Below, one piece after another: positions 42,536 to 51,565 of a DNA stretch of 64,000 nt (its first letter is position 1; each line of letters starts with the position of its first letter). The notes beneath the pieces are model-generated. The model was not told where the DNA came from, did no database searches, and saw only the letters and a program-made list of their open reading frames with translations. This DNA comes from CBDFKY01 sp965248995 (GTDB taxonomy: Bacteria; Pseudomonadota; Alphaproteobacteria; Rickettsiales; UBA998), in NCBI GenBank assembly GCA_965248995.1, contig CBDFKY010000006.1:124001-188000 (forward strand), given 5' to 3'. The position numbers and the translations under genes were made by a program.

Positions 42536-43930
42536 ATGGAAAATTTTAACTCTCTCAATCTCCCCGAAGCGCTGATGAAGTCGCTGAGCCGGATGAACTT
42601 CAACACTCCAACCCCTATTCAGGCGCAGGCCATTCCACCGGCGATGGAGGGACGCGATATTCTCGGTTCCGCCCAGACGGGCACCGGAAAAACCGGCGCG
42701 TTCGGTATCCCGATGATCGCCAGACTGATGAGCAATTCACGGGGCAGCGCCCTGGTGATGACGCCGACGCGGGAACTCGCCGTACAGGTGCTCAAAATGC
42801 TGGAGGAACTGCTCGGCAAGCCGACCGCCATCAAGACCGCCCTGCTGATCGGCGGGGATTCCATGCCGAAACAGCTGCAGCAACTGCGCCTGCGTCCACG
42901 CCTGATCGTCGGTACGCCGGGGCGGATCAACGACCATCTGGAACGCGGCAGCCTGATGCTGCATGACGCGAGCTTCCTGGTGCTCGATGAGACCGACCGG
43001 ATGCTGGACATGGGATTCAGTATCCAGATCGAAAAAATCCTGAAGTTCATGCCGCAGCAGCGCCAGACCCTGCTGTTCTCGGCGACCTTGCCGAAGGATA
43101 TCGTGCGGATGTCCGACAACTACCTGAAAAACCCGGTGCGGGTGGCGGTGGGCAACGATACCCAGCCTGCAGCCAAGATCAAACAGGAAATCACGCATCT
43201 CGCTGAAACGGAAAAATACGCGACCCTGACGAAAGAGCTCGGCGCACGGGACGGATCGGTGATCGTGTTCGTCAAGACCAAATGGGGCGCGGAGAAACTG
43301 GCGATCCGCCTGCGGGCCGATTTCCACAGCGCCGACGCCATCCACGGGGACCTGCGCCAGAATGCGCGGGACCGGGTGATCGGAGCATTCCGTAACAAGA
43401 AACACCGCATCCTGGTCGCTACCGACATCGCGGCGCGCGGCCTGGACATTCCGCATATTGAGCACGTGATCAACTATGACCTGCCACAATGTCCGGAAGA
43501 CTACATTCACCGGATAGGACGTACGGCACGGGCCGGGGCGGAAGGATCGGCGCTTTGCCTGATCACTCCGGCGGACCGTTTGAAATGGACGGCCATTCTG
43601 CGTCTGATCGATCCGGAAGCGGCGAAAGCGGAACAGGCACGCGGCGGCGCCAATGCCGGTCGTCCGGGCGGTGGCAACAAAAAACCTTACGGTGCGGGAA
43701 AGCCGCGCTCTTTCGGCGGTCAGCCGCGCAGCGAAGGGGAAAAGCGTCAGGGTGCATCCGAAGGGAAGGGGAAGCCTGCTTATGACGGAGCGGCGCGTCG
43801 CCCGGCTGCAAAACCGCAGGGTGATCGTCCGCGTCCGGCCGGGGCCGGGGATACCGCAGCGCCTGCAAGAAGCGGCCAGCGCCGTTCGTTCGGCAGCGCC
43901 GCACGCAAACCGGTGCGCACTGCCAGCTAA
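42536..43930 (+). CDS. DEAD-box family ATP-dependent RNA helicase (RhlE-like)
   Basis: 464 residues. All helicase motifs are present in order: AQTGTGKT, PTRELA, GG, TPGR, SAT, FVKTK, ARGLDIP, HRIGRTARAG. Motif II is DETD instead of DEAD; the catalytic D-E is kept. Residues about 375-464 form a basic, Gly/Lys/Arg/Pro-rich disordered tail typical of RhlE types. AAGGATG precedes the start. A strong terminator follows. Confidence 0.95.
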   Translation: MENFNSLNLPEALMKSLSRMNFNTPTPIQAQAIPPAMEGRDILGSAQTGTGKTGAFGIPMIARLMSNSRGSALVMTPTRELAVQVLKMLEELLGKPTAIKTALLIGGDSMPKQLQQLRLRPRLIVGTPGRINDHLERGSLMLHDASFLVLDETDRMLDMGFSIQIEKILKFMPQQRQTLLFSATLPKDIVRMSDNYLKNPVRVAVGNDTQPAAKIKQEITHLAETEKYATLTKELGARDGSVIVFVKTKWGAEKLAIRLRADFHSADAIHGDLRQNARDRVIGAFRNKKHRILVATDIAARGLDIPHIEHVINYDLPQCPEDYIHRIGRTARAGAEGSALCLITPADRLKWTAILRLIDPEAAKAEQARGGANAGRPGGGNKKPYGAGKPRSFGGQPRSEGEKRQGASEGKGKPAYDGAARRPAAKPQGDRPRPAGAGDTAAPARSGQRRSFGSAARKPVRTAS

Positions 43931-43948
43931 GTATGCTATCTGAATGGG

Positions 43949-43996
43949 AAGGCGGAGTATCGATGGCGGCAGTGCATCGGTATTCCGCCTTTTATT
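43949..43996 (+). terminator. Rho-independent terminator after the helicase gene
   Basis: AAGGCGGAGTATCGATG (43949-43965) pairs with CATCGGTATTCCGCCTT (43975-43991) with minor mismatches, followed by TTTATT. Confidence 0.85.
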
Positions 43997-44107
43997 ATAA
44001 GAAAATAGTATAAAGCTTTCGAAAAACCGCCGTTGTTAATAAATAGCGCTTCACCTTTACTTCAAATTGTAGTAGAGTGTAAGTAATAGCAAAATAAGGT
44101 GCGCGTT

Positions 44108-44608
44108 ATGGATGAATCAGCTTTTCCTTTATTCCATGAAGTAGGACACGCAGTAGGGGCGGGCGTTCAGGCCTGCGGTAATTTTGTCATCAATACCTGC
44201 GGTGGCTGGCTCGACAAATTGACCCAGTCCATTAAAGACTGGGATCCGCAAGGAGGTAAAAATGCTTTCGGCGCCGTATTTTCCGCCGCCAAAGAAAGGC
44301 TGAACGCTTTTACCTCACCTGCCGCGACCCTTGAAGTAGCGCCTCCTTCCGTGAAACTTGGCCGCTCCGCCATGCATGTGCCGGAACTTAATTTAGCAAG
44401 AGATTCGACATCTATCGGTATTTCAGCGCCTCAACAGGAATTGTCCATGGAGCAGCGTATGGCAGATGCGATGACGAAATTCAAATATGGTGCTCCTTCT
44501 CACACTTCGTACCATAATGATAATGACAGACTTGGTGAGCTTGCGGCCCCTAGCTTCAGCGGGGTAAGTTTTGCAAAAGCACAGAGCCAAAGTCAGGGAC
44601 TCGGTTGA
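44108..44608 (+). CDS. Protein of unknown function
   Basis: 166 residues from ATG 44108 (AAGG nine bases upstream); a GTG at 44099 is in frame but less likely. N-terminus with HEVGHAVGAGVQACGNFVINTCGGW; the HEVGH run looks like a zincin HExxH motif, but nothing else supports a peptidase and I do not call one. The rest is hydrophilic with Ser/Gln-rich tail (SFAKAQSQSQGLG). It is a lineage-specific orphan, and a hairpin follows. Confidence 0.55.
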   Translation: MDESAFPLFHEVGHAVGAGVQACGNFVINTCGGWLDKLTQSIKDWDPQGGKNAFGAVFSAAKERLNAFTSPAATLEVAPPSVKLGRSAMHVPELNLARDSTSIGISAPQQELSMEQRMADAMTKFKYGAPSHTSYHNDNDRLGELAAPSFSGVSFAKAQSQSQGLG

Positions 44609-44634
44609 TAACCGCTTAACGTTCGTGGTTATTT
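44608..44634 (+). terminator. Possible terminator
   Basis: ATAACC (44608-44613) pairs with GGTTAT (44627-44632), with AACGTT inside the loop region and TTTTAT after it. It lies between convergent genes. Confidence 0.45.
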
Positions 44635-45222
44635 TATAATCAAGACATAGTGCCCCTGCTGTACAATAATCTCAACTGATTCATCTTCCGGTAATTCCGC
44701 CAGTTTCTGGCGGAGGCGGTACAGGTGTGAATCCACCGTGCGGGTTTCCGCGTCCGGATGGTATTTCCATAATTCCGCAAGCAGTTCCTCCCGCTCCGCT
44801 CCGTTCTCCCCAGCCTGATGCAGGTATGCGAGCAGTTCCGTTTCTTTTTCCGTCAGGTCGCTCAAGGATTCTCCGGATATCCTGCAGATCTGCCGGCGGT
44901 GTATATGTAGCCGCAAGTGCGCTCCGAGCATGATATGTTCACTTACAGGATGGATATGCAGCGCCTGACGTTCGAGAATCCGTCTCACCTGATGCATTCT
45001 CAAAGGGCGTGCAAGCGAGACGGGGGGGAGTTGAGCGTTTTGTATCGTCAGGCTGTCCGCTTCTTCACGCACCATACACAGAACCGGCAGCTCGCCTTGA
45101 GAATCGTCTTTTAGGGACGCGGCAATATCGAGTTGCGCGCATAACCGGATAAAGGTCGCCGCTACTTCCGCATCGGCAAGATCGACGAGAACGATCCGCG
45201 TATCAGGGTCTGGGGGCGCCAT
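44629..45222 (-). CDS. Winged-helix (OmpR-type) regulator with degenerate receiver-like N-terminus
   Basis: 197 residues. The C-terminal 90 residues form a Trans_reg_C winged helix: LTEKETELLAYLHQAGENG, REELLAELWKYHPDAETRTVDSH split over two helices, and LYRLRQKL with the wing QGHYVLI. The N-terminal half is of receiver size (RIVLVDLADAEVA), but I see no clear phospho-acceptor Asp followed by the Thr/Lys positions. It may be phosphorylation-independent. It overlaps the TAXI gene by 20 bases and so is co-expressed with it. Confidence 0.8.
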   Translation of the reverse strand: MAPPDPDTRIVLVDLADAEVAATFIRLCAQLDIAASLKDDSQGELPVLCMVREEADSLTIQNAQLPPVSLARPLRMHQVRRILERQALHIHPVSEHIMLGAHLRLHIHRRQICRISGESLSDLTEKETELLAYLHQAGENGAEREELLAELWKYHPDAETRTVDSHLYRLRQKLAELPEDESVEIIVQQGHYVLIIK

Positions 45223-46303
45223 GTTTCACGATATCGAGCAGGTCATTGGTCAGTTCGGTATTTTTTCCCTTTGCGACGGGAGCGAGTGCGGGAGGGGAAG
45301 CGAAAAAGCGTTTGCCTTCCCAGATACAGCTGTTGCGCGGCCAGCCCGCCACGTCCGAATATAGATTCACCTCTTTCCATTTAGGGTGGCCTTTCACTTT
45401 CAACTCTTCCAGCTTATCGGCGATCAGGCGGCTGATTTCCTGAAGCTGGCCGCATTCCCTGCCGTGGCGGCCGCCATTCCTGACGTTGTCTCCATAGGCC
45501 ACCAGTACGGCGGAGACTTTGGCGGTAAGAATCGTCTCCTGCATAAAGGGGTAATCCCCCTTATTGATCCGGGTCGGGGAATATTCCGTGTATATCCGCT
45601 GGTCATCGATGGGAATGAAATGCACGTTTTCCAGCAGGTGGGCGTTCGCTCCGCTTTTCGCTTCCTTCAGTGAAGAGAGATGGGCAAACAGGGGCACGGG
45701 TTTCCCTCCTACCAAGAACATGGCGTCCGCCTCTCCGGAAAGTACGGCCACCACCCCTTCCGCCGGCGGCATATGCAGCAGACGCCCCGCTTTCAACTGG
45801 GCCAGCGAGAGGATGTTCATGGCGGTCAGCATATTGCCGCTGCCTTCCTCTCCCACCACGATGCGCTTGCCGTTCAGGTCGCGCAGGCCTTTGATCGATG
45901 TGCGGGCCAAAATATGGACTTCCTCATCATAAAAGGGAAAGACCATGGAGAGGTGGTCCGCTACTTTTTTCGTATTGCTGCTGGTGGAGCGTTTCAGGAA
46001 TCCCAGAATATCCGACTGTACGATTCCAAGAGCGATCGTCCCTTTGCCTTCCACGATCTGGCGGATATTATCGATAGAACCGTTGCTCGGGATGACTTTG
46101 ACCGACGACGTTCCCTTTCCCGCGATATCCGCGATATTATGGCCGAACGCATAGTACGTGCCGGTATCCGGACCTGTGACTATTTTAATCTGCCCCATCT
46201 TATCAAGCGCTTTTCCTGTAACTTCCGTTCCGGTGGCGGACGCGATGCTTACGAGCAGGGCCAGCAGGCTCAGGCAGAAGTAAGGAAAGTGGCGCTTTTT
46301 CAT
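45203..46303 (-). CDS. TAXI-family TRAP-type solute-binding protein
   Basis: 366 residues: a signal peptide (MKKRHFPYFCLSLLALLVSIASA) is followed by the TAXI domain with IKIVTGPDTGTYYAFGHNIA, VVGEEGSGNMLTAMNIL and GEADAMFLVGGKPVP. TAXI proteins normally feed a TRAP permease. None is encoded here; instead the gene is overlapped by a winged-helix regulator downstream and follows a single-pass membrane protein upstream, so it may act as a periplasmic sensor. Confidence 0.85.
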   Translation of the reverse strand: MKKRHFPYFCLSLLALLVSIASATGTEVTGKALDKMGQIKIVTGPDTGTYYAFGHNIADIAGKGTSSVKVIPSNGSIDNIRQIVEGKGTIALGIVQSDILGFLKRSTSSNTKKVADHLSMVFPFYDEEVHILARTSIKGLRDLNGKRIVVGEEGSGNMLTAMNILSLAQLKAGRLLHMPPAEGVVAVLSGEADAMFLVGGKPVPLFAHLSSLKEAKSGANAHLLENVHFIPIDDQRIYTEYSPTRINKGDYPFMQETILTAKVSAVLVAYGDNVRNGGRHGRECGQLQEISRLIADKLEELKVKGHPKWKEVNLYSDVAGWPRNSCIWEGKRFFASPPALAPVAKGKNTELTNDLLDIVKHGAPRP

Positions 46304-46964
46304 GGGTCTTGATCCTTTCCGGACGGGACGTGCACGTAAGTATCCAGGGTTTCCGTGTCAGTATGATGAACGTCCGCATTTTTAACTGTTCAAGCAATTG
46401 TTCACGCTCTCCCTCGGTCACCACCATGACCCTGCGGCGCGGGATATGCTGCAGGGAGGGTTCTTCTTCGGCTCCCTCCGCCGCATTATCGGAAGGCAGG
46501 GAAGGCTTCGCGGCGGCGTCCGGCCGAGCTGCACCGGACATGCGGGCGGGGTCGAAGGTCAGTCGGGCGTCTTCCGTGTTTTCCGTAAGGCGCAGATGAT
46601 AGATGGTCAGTGAAATAATCCACAGGAGTGAGAACGCCATCAGAATAAGCAGGGTTTTCGAAATCCAGGGATGCGGGATATTCCACCACGAAGGTCCGCG
46701 CACCGGGGAGGGAGTACCCAAAATCCGGCTGGCGTAGTCATCCGCCAATGACGCATGGTTATCCGGATGCGCAGGCGCATAGCGCGCCGGTGAGGGTACG
46801 CGGGAAAAAGGCAGATTGACTTTCGGCTGGGCCTCTTCGTTTAAAAATTCTGGTGGTGGCGGCATAGTCTCATGAACGTCGTTTTCTAACGCGGAATCCA
46901 TCTTTCCGCTGGTGAGTGACGATTCATAATGAGAAGTTAACAAAAAGTCCAGAATTTGTGACAT
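46203..46964 (-). CDS. Single-pass membrane protein upstream of the TAXI gene, possibly frameshifted near its end
   Basis: As read, 253 residues: Pro-rich cytosolic N-terminus, one membrane helix (WISKTLLILMAFSLLWIISL, about residues 97-120), then a periplasmic part ending with EGEREQLLEQLK. The final 50 residues overlap the TAXI signal peptide by 101 bases, which is unusual. If one base were added to the five-T run at 46379-46383, the frame would continue NADVHHTDTETLDTYVHVP and stop at 46300, overlapping the TAXI start by exactly four bases. I consider that version more likely. No family is recognised. Confidence 0.6.
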   Translation of the reverse strand: MSQILDFLLTSHYESSLTSGKMDSALENDVHETMPPPPEFLNEEAQPKVNLPFSRVPSPARYAPAHPDNHASLADDYASRILGTPSPVRGPSWWNIPHPWISKTLLILMAFSLLWIISLTIYHLRLTENTEDARLTFDPARMSGAARPDAAAKPSLPSDNAAEGAEEEPSLQHIPRRRVMVVTEGEREQLLEQLKMRTFIILTRKPWILTCTSRPERIKTHEKAPLSLLLPEPAGPARKHRVRHRNGSYRKSA

Positions 46965-47054
46965 AAAAATTAATGAACTTTATGTGAACGTGAGTTCACG
47001 TTCTTTTTTGAAATGATCGGGTGAAAATATTGCGGCATTTTCTAATTACAGAGA

Positions 47055-48346
47055 CTATTCGCCGGCTGTCAGGCGTGGCAGCAATTCATCCGTTGCGAGA
47101 GCTTCCGCAACGCCTGAGCGCCGGTTTTTAATTTCCACCGTACCGCTCGCCACCCCTTTCGGCCCGATGACGACCTGTATGGGCAGGCCGAGCAGGTCCA
47201 TGGCGGCAAACTTGGCACCCGCGCTTTCCGCCGTATCGTGGTAGAGCACCTCGATCCCCCGCTTTCTGCAACTCGGCATAGACCGATTCCGCAGCCAGGT
47301 CGCATCCCTCGTTGCTGGCGCGTACGTTGATAAGTCCGACGCGGTAAGGCGCGACTGCTTCCGGCCAGATGATTCCGGCGTCATCGTGATGCGCTTCGAT
47401 GATGGCGCCGAGCAGGCGGGAGACGCCGATGCCGTGGGCGCCCATCATCACCGGGACTTCCGTTCCTTCGGCATTGGTAATCATCGCTTTCATCGGTGTC
47501 GAATATTTATCGGCGAAATAGAAAATATGCCCCACTTCGATACCGCGGGCGCTTACCAGATCGCCCTCAGCCACGCCGCAGGTGGCCGGATCATGCTTTT
47601 CGTCGGCCGCTGAATAGCGCGCGCGAATGTCGGCGATATCCAGATGTTCGGCCTGTGTCAGGGTTTCCAGCGCCCGGTCGTAGTAAATGGCGCTTTCGCC
47701 CGTCTCCGCCACGACCTGGAATTCATGGCTGTGGTCGCCGCCGATCAGGCCGGTATCGGCCTTGAACGGAATGACGGTCAGGCCCATGCGCCGGAATATC
47801 CGGAAATAGGTCGCGTACATCGTGTCATACAGCGCCACGCCTGAGGCTTCGTCTTCAGAAAACGTATAGGCGTCCTTCATCAGGAATTCCCGTCCCCGCA
47901 TCACGCCGAAGCGCGGGCGGATTTCATCACGGAATTTCCACTGGATCTGGTACAGGTTGAGCGGCAGCTGCTTATAGCTTTTTACGTTGCGGCGGAAAAT
48001 ATCGGTGATGACTTCTTCATGCGTCGGGCCGTAAATAAGCGTGCGGCCATGCCGGTCGACCGCCTTCAACGTTTCATCCCCATCACCCGCCGCGCCCCGA
48101 TTCTGCCCAGAGTTCGGCGGGCTGCATGGTGGGCATCAATACCTCGATCGCTCCGGCGGCGTGCATTTCCGCGCGGATAATGTTCTCCACTTTCCGAAGG
48201 ACGCGCAGACCGAGCGGCAGCCAGCTGTAAATTCCGGCCGCGTGCTGACGGATAAGACCGGCGCGCAGCATCAGGCGATGGGAGACGATGGCCGCTTCCG
48301 TCGGATTTTCTTTGATCAGGGGAATGAAGGATTGAGAATAGCGCAT
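47055..48346 (-). pseudogene. proS: Proline--tRNA ligase, broken by two frameshifts in this sequence
   Basis: A class II synthetase of the short alphaproteobacterial type, spread over three frames: MRYSQSFIPLIKENP start to ELWAESGR (48346 to about 48103), then DRHGRTLIYGPTHEEVITD through VYAELQKAG (to about 47260), then IEVLYHDTAE to the stop at 47055. The first break needs one extra base in the GC-rich run near 48095-48110; the second is one extra C in the five-C run 47256-47260. Dropping it gives KAGIEVLY. All core motifs are otherwise conserved. For an essential gene, two homopolymer-type errors are more likely than real decay unless another copy exists. Confidence 0.85.
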
Positions 48347-48484
48347 GCGGCATGGTGTATCGCGTGAGGTTGCATTTGGCAAGGAGGGAGTAAGGGGCGT
48401 AGAGCCAATGCAGAAAATAATTGGCTTGAACAGCGGGATATGTTACCTAAGGTAGCGTAGCATACAGTCATAGGTAGTATTGTC

Positions 48485-48820
48485 ATGGATGAGAAAACGG
48501 CGTCGGCAACCCCTTATATCGATGGGTTGGGTCTTAAATACCATGGGCATATTATCGTAGGTCAGGCTAGAAAGGGAAGTTCTTTGCCAATGCCAAAGCC
48601 TTATCAAAAAGTAATGGTAGATGAAAGCGATATTATTAAAATTGCGGAAGCGATGTATAAAGAAATGAACGAAGATGGGCTTAATCTTGAAGAAGTCAAT
48701 AGAAAACAAAAAATTACCTGTGTTGAGGAGGCAGCTATTCTTGCGTTATTACGGGAAGAAAAAGTAAGAGAAGCGTATGCAGTCTTGAAACATACGAATC
48801 GGAGGTGGCTGGAACGGTAG
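48485..48820 (+). CDS. Small protein of unknown function
   Basis: 111 residues, AT-rich gene. N-terminus with the beta hairpin GLGLKYHGHIIVGQARKG, then a helical charged half (IIKIAEAMYKEMNEDGLNLEEV, EEAAILALLREEKVREAYAV). No family is recognised. Flanked by proS and a convergent unknown gene; monocistronic. Composition differs from its neighbours, so it may be acquired. Confidence 0.5.
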   Translation: MDEKTASATPYIDGLGLKYHGHIIVGQARKGSSLPMPKPYQKVMVDESDIIKIAEAMYKEMNEDGLNLEEVNRKQKITCVEEAAILALLREEKVREAYAVLKHTNRRWLER

Positions 48821-48842
48821 AAAGCATATCGCAGCACCGGTA

Positions 48843-50159
48843 TCATCTTACGGGAGACGATCCCAGATGTGCGGCGCGTGAAGCATCCATCCCATACCGG
48901 TCGGACAATGTTTTCGCTCTTTTGGCGGACTCTGCCACATCTGCGCGCTCTTCCTTTACTTCCGGTTCGTAACGCCGCCAGATCGGCTGGTTTTCCGCGA
49001 TTTCCAGTCTTTCACGCCTCTCAGCCCCATCGGCGGCCATGCTTGCCAGCCCGTGCTGTTTGACATATTCATAATTGGCACGTGACTGTTCGGGCTCACC
49101 CGGGATGATGATGCCGCCGCCCAGATAGCCTATCACCGAGGCGATGCCGATACGTTTGTCGGTGATATCCTGGGCGATGTCGGAAAAGATGGGGCGAAGC
49201 CGGTGCAGTTCCTCTTCATCCATCGGCGTGCGGTTATGGTCGATGGTGGTGCGCTGCATGATGCGCTGCAGGCCGTTGATGATGTCTTCCCTGATTGCCT
49301 CACCCGTCAGGTGATTGAGTTGAACGTCATTGACCGTTTTCGCCGTCATATCATAAGCGCTGTCTACGTTGAACGCCGTCCGCTCGGCACTGATGTTGGC
49401 GATTCCGAGCAACACTCCCGCTTCCAGGCTATGCAGGTATCCTAAGCCAGACCCCAGGCGCAGCGTCGTCTTCCATGCCAGGCGGTTCACTTCCGTGCTG
49501 ATAATGGGATTATCCGTATTGAAGATATCCCTCCATGTCACTTCCTGTTCCGCTTTTCCAAGCTCCGCCGCCAGAGCCAGTTTGCAATTGTCGAATAGAT
49601 TAATGAATTCTCGGGAGGAATAATAGCCGCCGAGTGCAGTAAAGGTCGCCGTTTCCAGATAAAGGATTTTACGAACGCTGGGGTCTTTGGTATTCGTGTA
49701 TTCGTTTGGTAAGAACCAGCTTCCGCCTGCTTTTGTGGAGGCAAGATCGGGTGTCAGGGCTGAAATCATGCTGCCTGCTTCATCCGGCAGTGTTTTTCCA
49801 AAACGATCAAACGTCTTTTTGAGCGTGGGAAACAGCGTATTGAATGCATATCCGCCAGCACGAAGCACCGTATAATAGTTCCCCCAAAGCGGGTCGATCG
49901 GGAACTGGAACAGTTTCTTCAGGCCGGTGTCGTTCGTGACATCCCGGTGCATGAGCTGCGGCTTAAATTCGAGCGGGGACGCCGTGTTTTCCGCAGCATC
50001 CGCGGAAATGCCCGTCTGCGTGGCAACGTTTCGCTCCAGAGAGCGTCTCACTGTGTTTAAATCTGTGACGGGCTGGCTTAAGGATAATGACGGCGCGCTC
50101 ATCCCCTTATCGGACACGCCTTCGGAAATGCGGGTATCGGGTTGCGCCAGAGCAGTCAT
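48843..50159 (-). CDS. Protein of unknown function, possible effector-like orphan
   Basis: 438 residues from ATG 50159 (MTALAQPDTRI); an in-frame ATG lies at 50177. The N-terminal 70 residues are Ser/Thr-rich and probably disordered. The centre is helical with mildly hydrophobic stretches (ETATFTALGGYYSSREFINLF, GYLHSLEAGVLLGIANI, IASVIGYLGGGIIIPGE), and the C-terminus is charged (AESAKRAKTLSDRYG). No family is recognised. Its build resembles the protein at 24079-25131. Confidence 0.55.
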   Translation of the reverse strand: MTALAQPDTRISEGVSDKGMSAPSLSLSQPVTDLNTVRRSLERNVATQTGISADAAENTASPLEFKPQLMHRDVTNDTGLKKLFQFPIDPLWGNYYTVLRAGGYAFNTLFPTLKKTFDRFGKTLPDEAGSMISALTPDLASTKAGGSWFLPNEYTNTKDPSVRKILYLETATFTALGGYYSSREFINLFDNCKLALAAELGKAEQEVTWRDIFNTDNPIISTEVNRLAWKTTLRLGSGLGYLHSLEAGVLLGIANISAERTAFNVDSAYDMTAKTVNDVQLNHLTGEAIREDIINGLQRIMQRTTIDHNRTPMDEEELHRLRPIFSDIAQDITDKRIGIASVIGYLGGGIIIPGEPEQSRANYEYVKQHGLASMAADGAERRERLEIAENQPIWRRYEPEVKEERADVAESAKRAKTLSDRYGMDASRAAHLGSSPVR

Positions 50160-50231
50160 GTTCACCACTATACGCACGCGTCGTTACAGTTTAGTTACTG
50201 CCGGACAAAAAAATCTGGTATAGTATTCATT

Positions 50232-50861
50232 ATGTCTCCAGAGCGCCCGATCTATTGGCAGGAAGCCAGGTTGCACCTAAAAAAAGATCCCGTAATGGGT
50301 CAACTCGTGGAGCGGTTCCCGGCGGCCGGTCTGGAAAGCCGGGGCGATGCGTTCTATACCCTGTCCCGTTCCATCGTCGGGCAGCAGATTTCCGTGAAAG
50401 CGGCCGACGCCGTATGGGGAAGGTTCGCCGGGCTGCTGCCGGAATTTCACGCCCATGCCGTGCTCGGTCTGGAAGAGACTGCTCTGCGCACGTGCGGATT
50501 ATCACGCCAGAAAATTGCCTATCTACGGTATTTAAGCGAATTTTTTCTGGAACAGGGCATCACTTCCCACCTTCACTGGGACGGGATGGAAGACGAGGCG
50601 GTGATCCGCCACCTGACTCAGGTCAAAGGGATCGGCCGGTGGAGCGCCGAGATGTTCCTGATGTTTTGCCTGATGCGCCCGGATGTGTATCCGCTGGACG
50701 ATATCGGTCTGCAGAGAGGGCTCGGCAGGCATTACGGGTTGGCGCAAAAGCCTTTTTCCCGGCAGCTGGCGCTGGAGGTGGCGGAACCGTGGCGGCCCTA
50801 CCGCTCCGTCGCCACATGGTATCTATGGCGATCGATCGATCCCGGCGAGGTGCAGTATTAA
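50232..50861 (+). CDS. DNA-3-methyladenine glycosylase II (AlkA-type)
   Basis: Excises alkylated purines in base-excision repair. 209 residues, HhH-GPD fold: LSRSIVGQQISVKAADAVW, the helix-hairpin-helix QVKGIGRWSAEMFLMF, and the catalytic aspartate in PLDDIGL. The start at 50232 is chosen because the family begins near RPIYWQEARLHL; no ribosome-binding site is evident for the upstream in-frame start. It lacks the extra N-terminal domain of E. coli AlkA and so is the short type. Confidence 0.92.
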   Translation: MSPERPIYWQEARLHLKKDPVMGQLVERFPAAGLESRGDAFYTLSRSIVGQQISVKAADAVWGRFAGLLPEFHAHAVLGLEETALRTCGLSRQKIAYLRYLSEFFLEQGITSHLHWDGMEDEAVIRHLTQVKGIGRWSAEMFLMFCLMRPDVYPLDDIGLQRGLGRHYGLAQKPFSRQLALEVAEPWRPYRSVATWYLWRSIDPGEVQY

Positions 50862-50890
50862 AACCGCACTACCAAAACTACAGGCTAGCG

Positions 50891-51217
50891 CTATACGATT
50901 CCGTTTCCGCGGTCGGTAGAAAGCGGCTTGGGAGGAAGAGGCAGGTTGCTTTCATTGCCGCTCTGGCGAATCCCCGTAAACGTGATGCCGGTTTCCAGCG
51001 CTCCTTTCTGATCTGCGACGGATTGATTGATCGACTGAATCAAGCTGATCACCTCATTGTGCAAGGGATGGACCCCTATCCCGGCGATCGAAGCGGCGGA
51101 GACGCTCGTCATTTTAAGCGCGTCTCCTACCAGCTTGAGCTGTTCGAGCGTGGGTATCTTCACCACGGAATGATGAGGCGTTGAGGTAGGGTCAATCGGC
51201 TTCGTCATGGGCTGCAA
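50891..51217 (-). CDS. Small protein of unknown function
   Basis: 108 residues (or 105 from ATG 51208, MTKPIDPTS). The helical centre has IPTLEQLKLVGDALKMT and EVISLIQSINQSVADQ; the ends are Pro-rich and disordered. It overlaps the gene upstream by 26 bases. I recognise no family. Confidence 0.5.
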   Translation of the reverse strand: MQPMTKPIDPTSTPHHSVVKIPTLEQLKLVGDALKMTSVSAASIAGIGVHPLHNEVISLIQSINQSVADQKGALETGITFTGIRQSGNESNLPLPPKPLSTDRGNGIV

Positions 51218-51389
51218 CCTTCGTTGATAGGCGATATGTTTCCGGCAGTTCCGGTCCGTTCAGTAATTCCAGCGCCAGCATGCCCGCTTCCATTTCGGAA
51301 TCCTCCAGGCGCATGGCAAGGCAGATTTCCCGATACGTCATTCCCGGTCTCATAATGTACTTGCTGCCAAATAAAATGGGCTTTTCCAT
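51192..51389 (-). CDS. Small protein of unknown function
   Basis: 65 residues, MEKPILFGSKYIMRPGMTYRE start, acidic and helical (CLAMRLEDSEMEAGMLALEL). It precedes and overlaps 50891-51217, so the two are probably co-translated. The overlap supports it being real, but there is no recognised family. Confidence 0.45.
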   Translation of the reverse strand: MEKPILFGSKYIMRPGMTYREICLAMRLEDSEMEAGMLALELLNGPELPETYRLSTKVAAHDEAD

Positions 51390-51565
51390 AGGTCATCCAC
51401 TGTTATCCTGATTCCAACTATAGCAAAACTTGCCGGACTGCGGTGTGACATTTCCATGAAAATATCATAAGGATATGATTCGCGTTTCATAAGGAAAAAG
51501 AAAAAACCACAGAAATCAGAGGATAAAAGCAAAAAACTTATTAAGGGTTAACGAGGGTAGGGCGC

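Noticed and set aside
44108..44160. HEVGH as a zinc-peptidase motif in the 166-residue protein
   Set aside because: A chance HExxH near the N-terminus; no third ligand or peptidase fold features, and the protein is too short.
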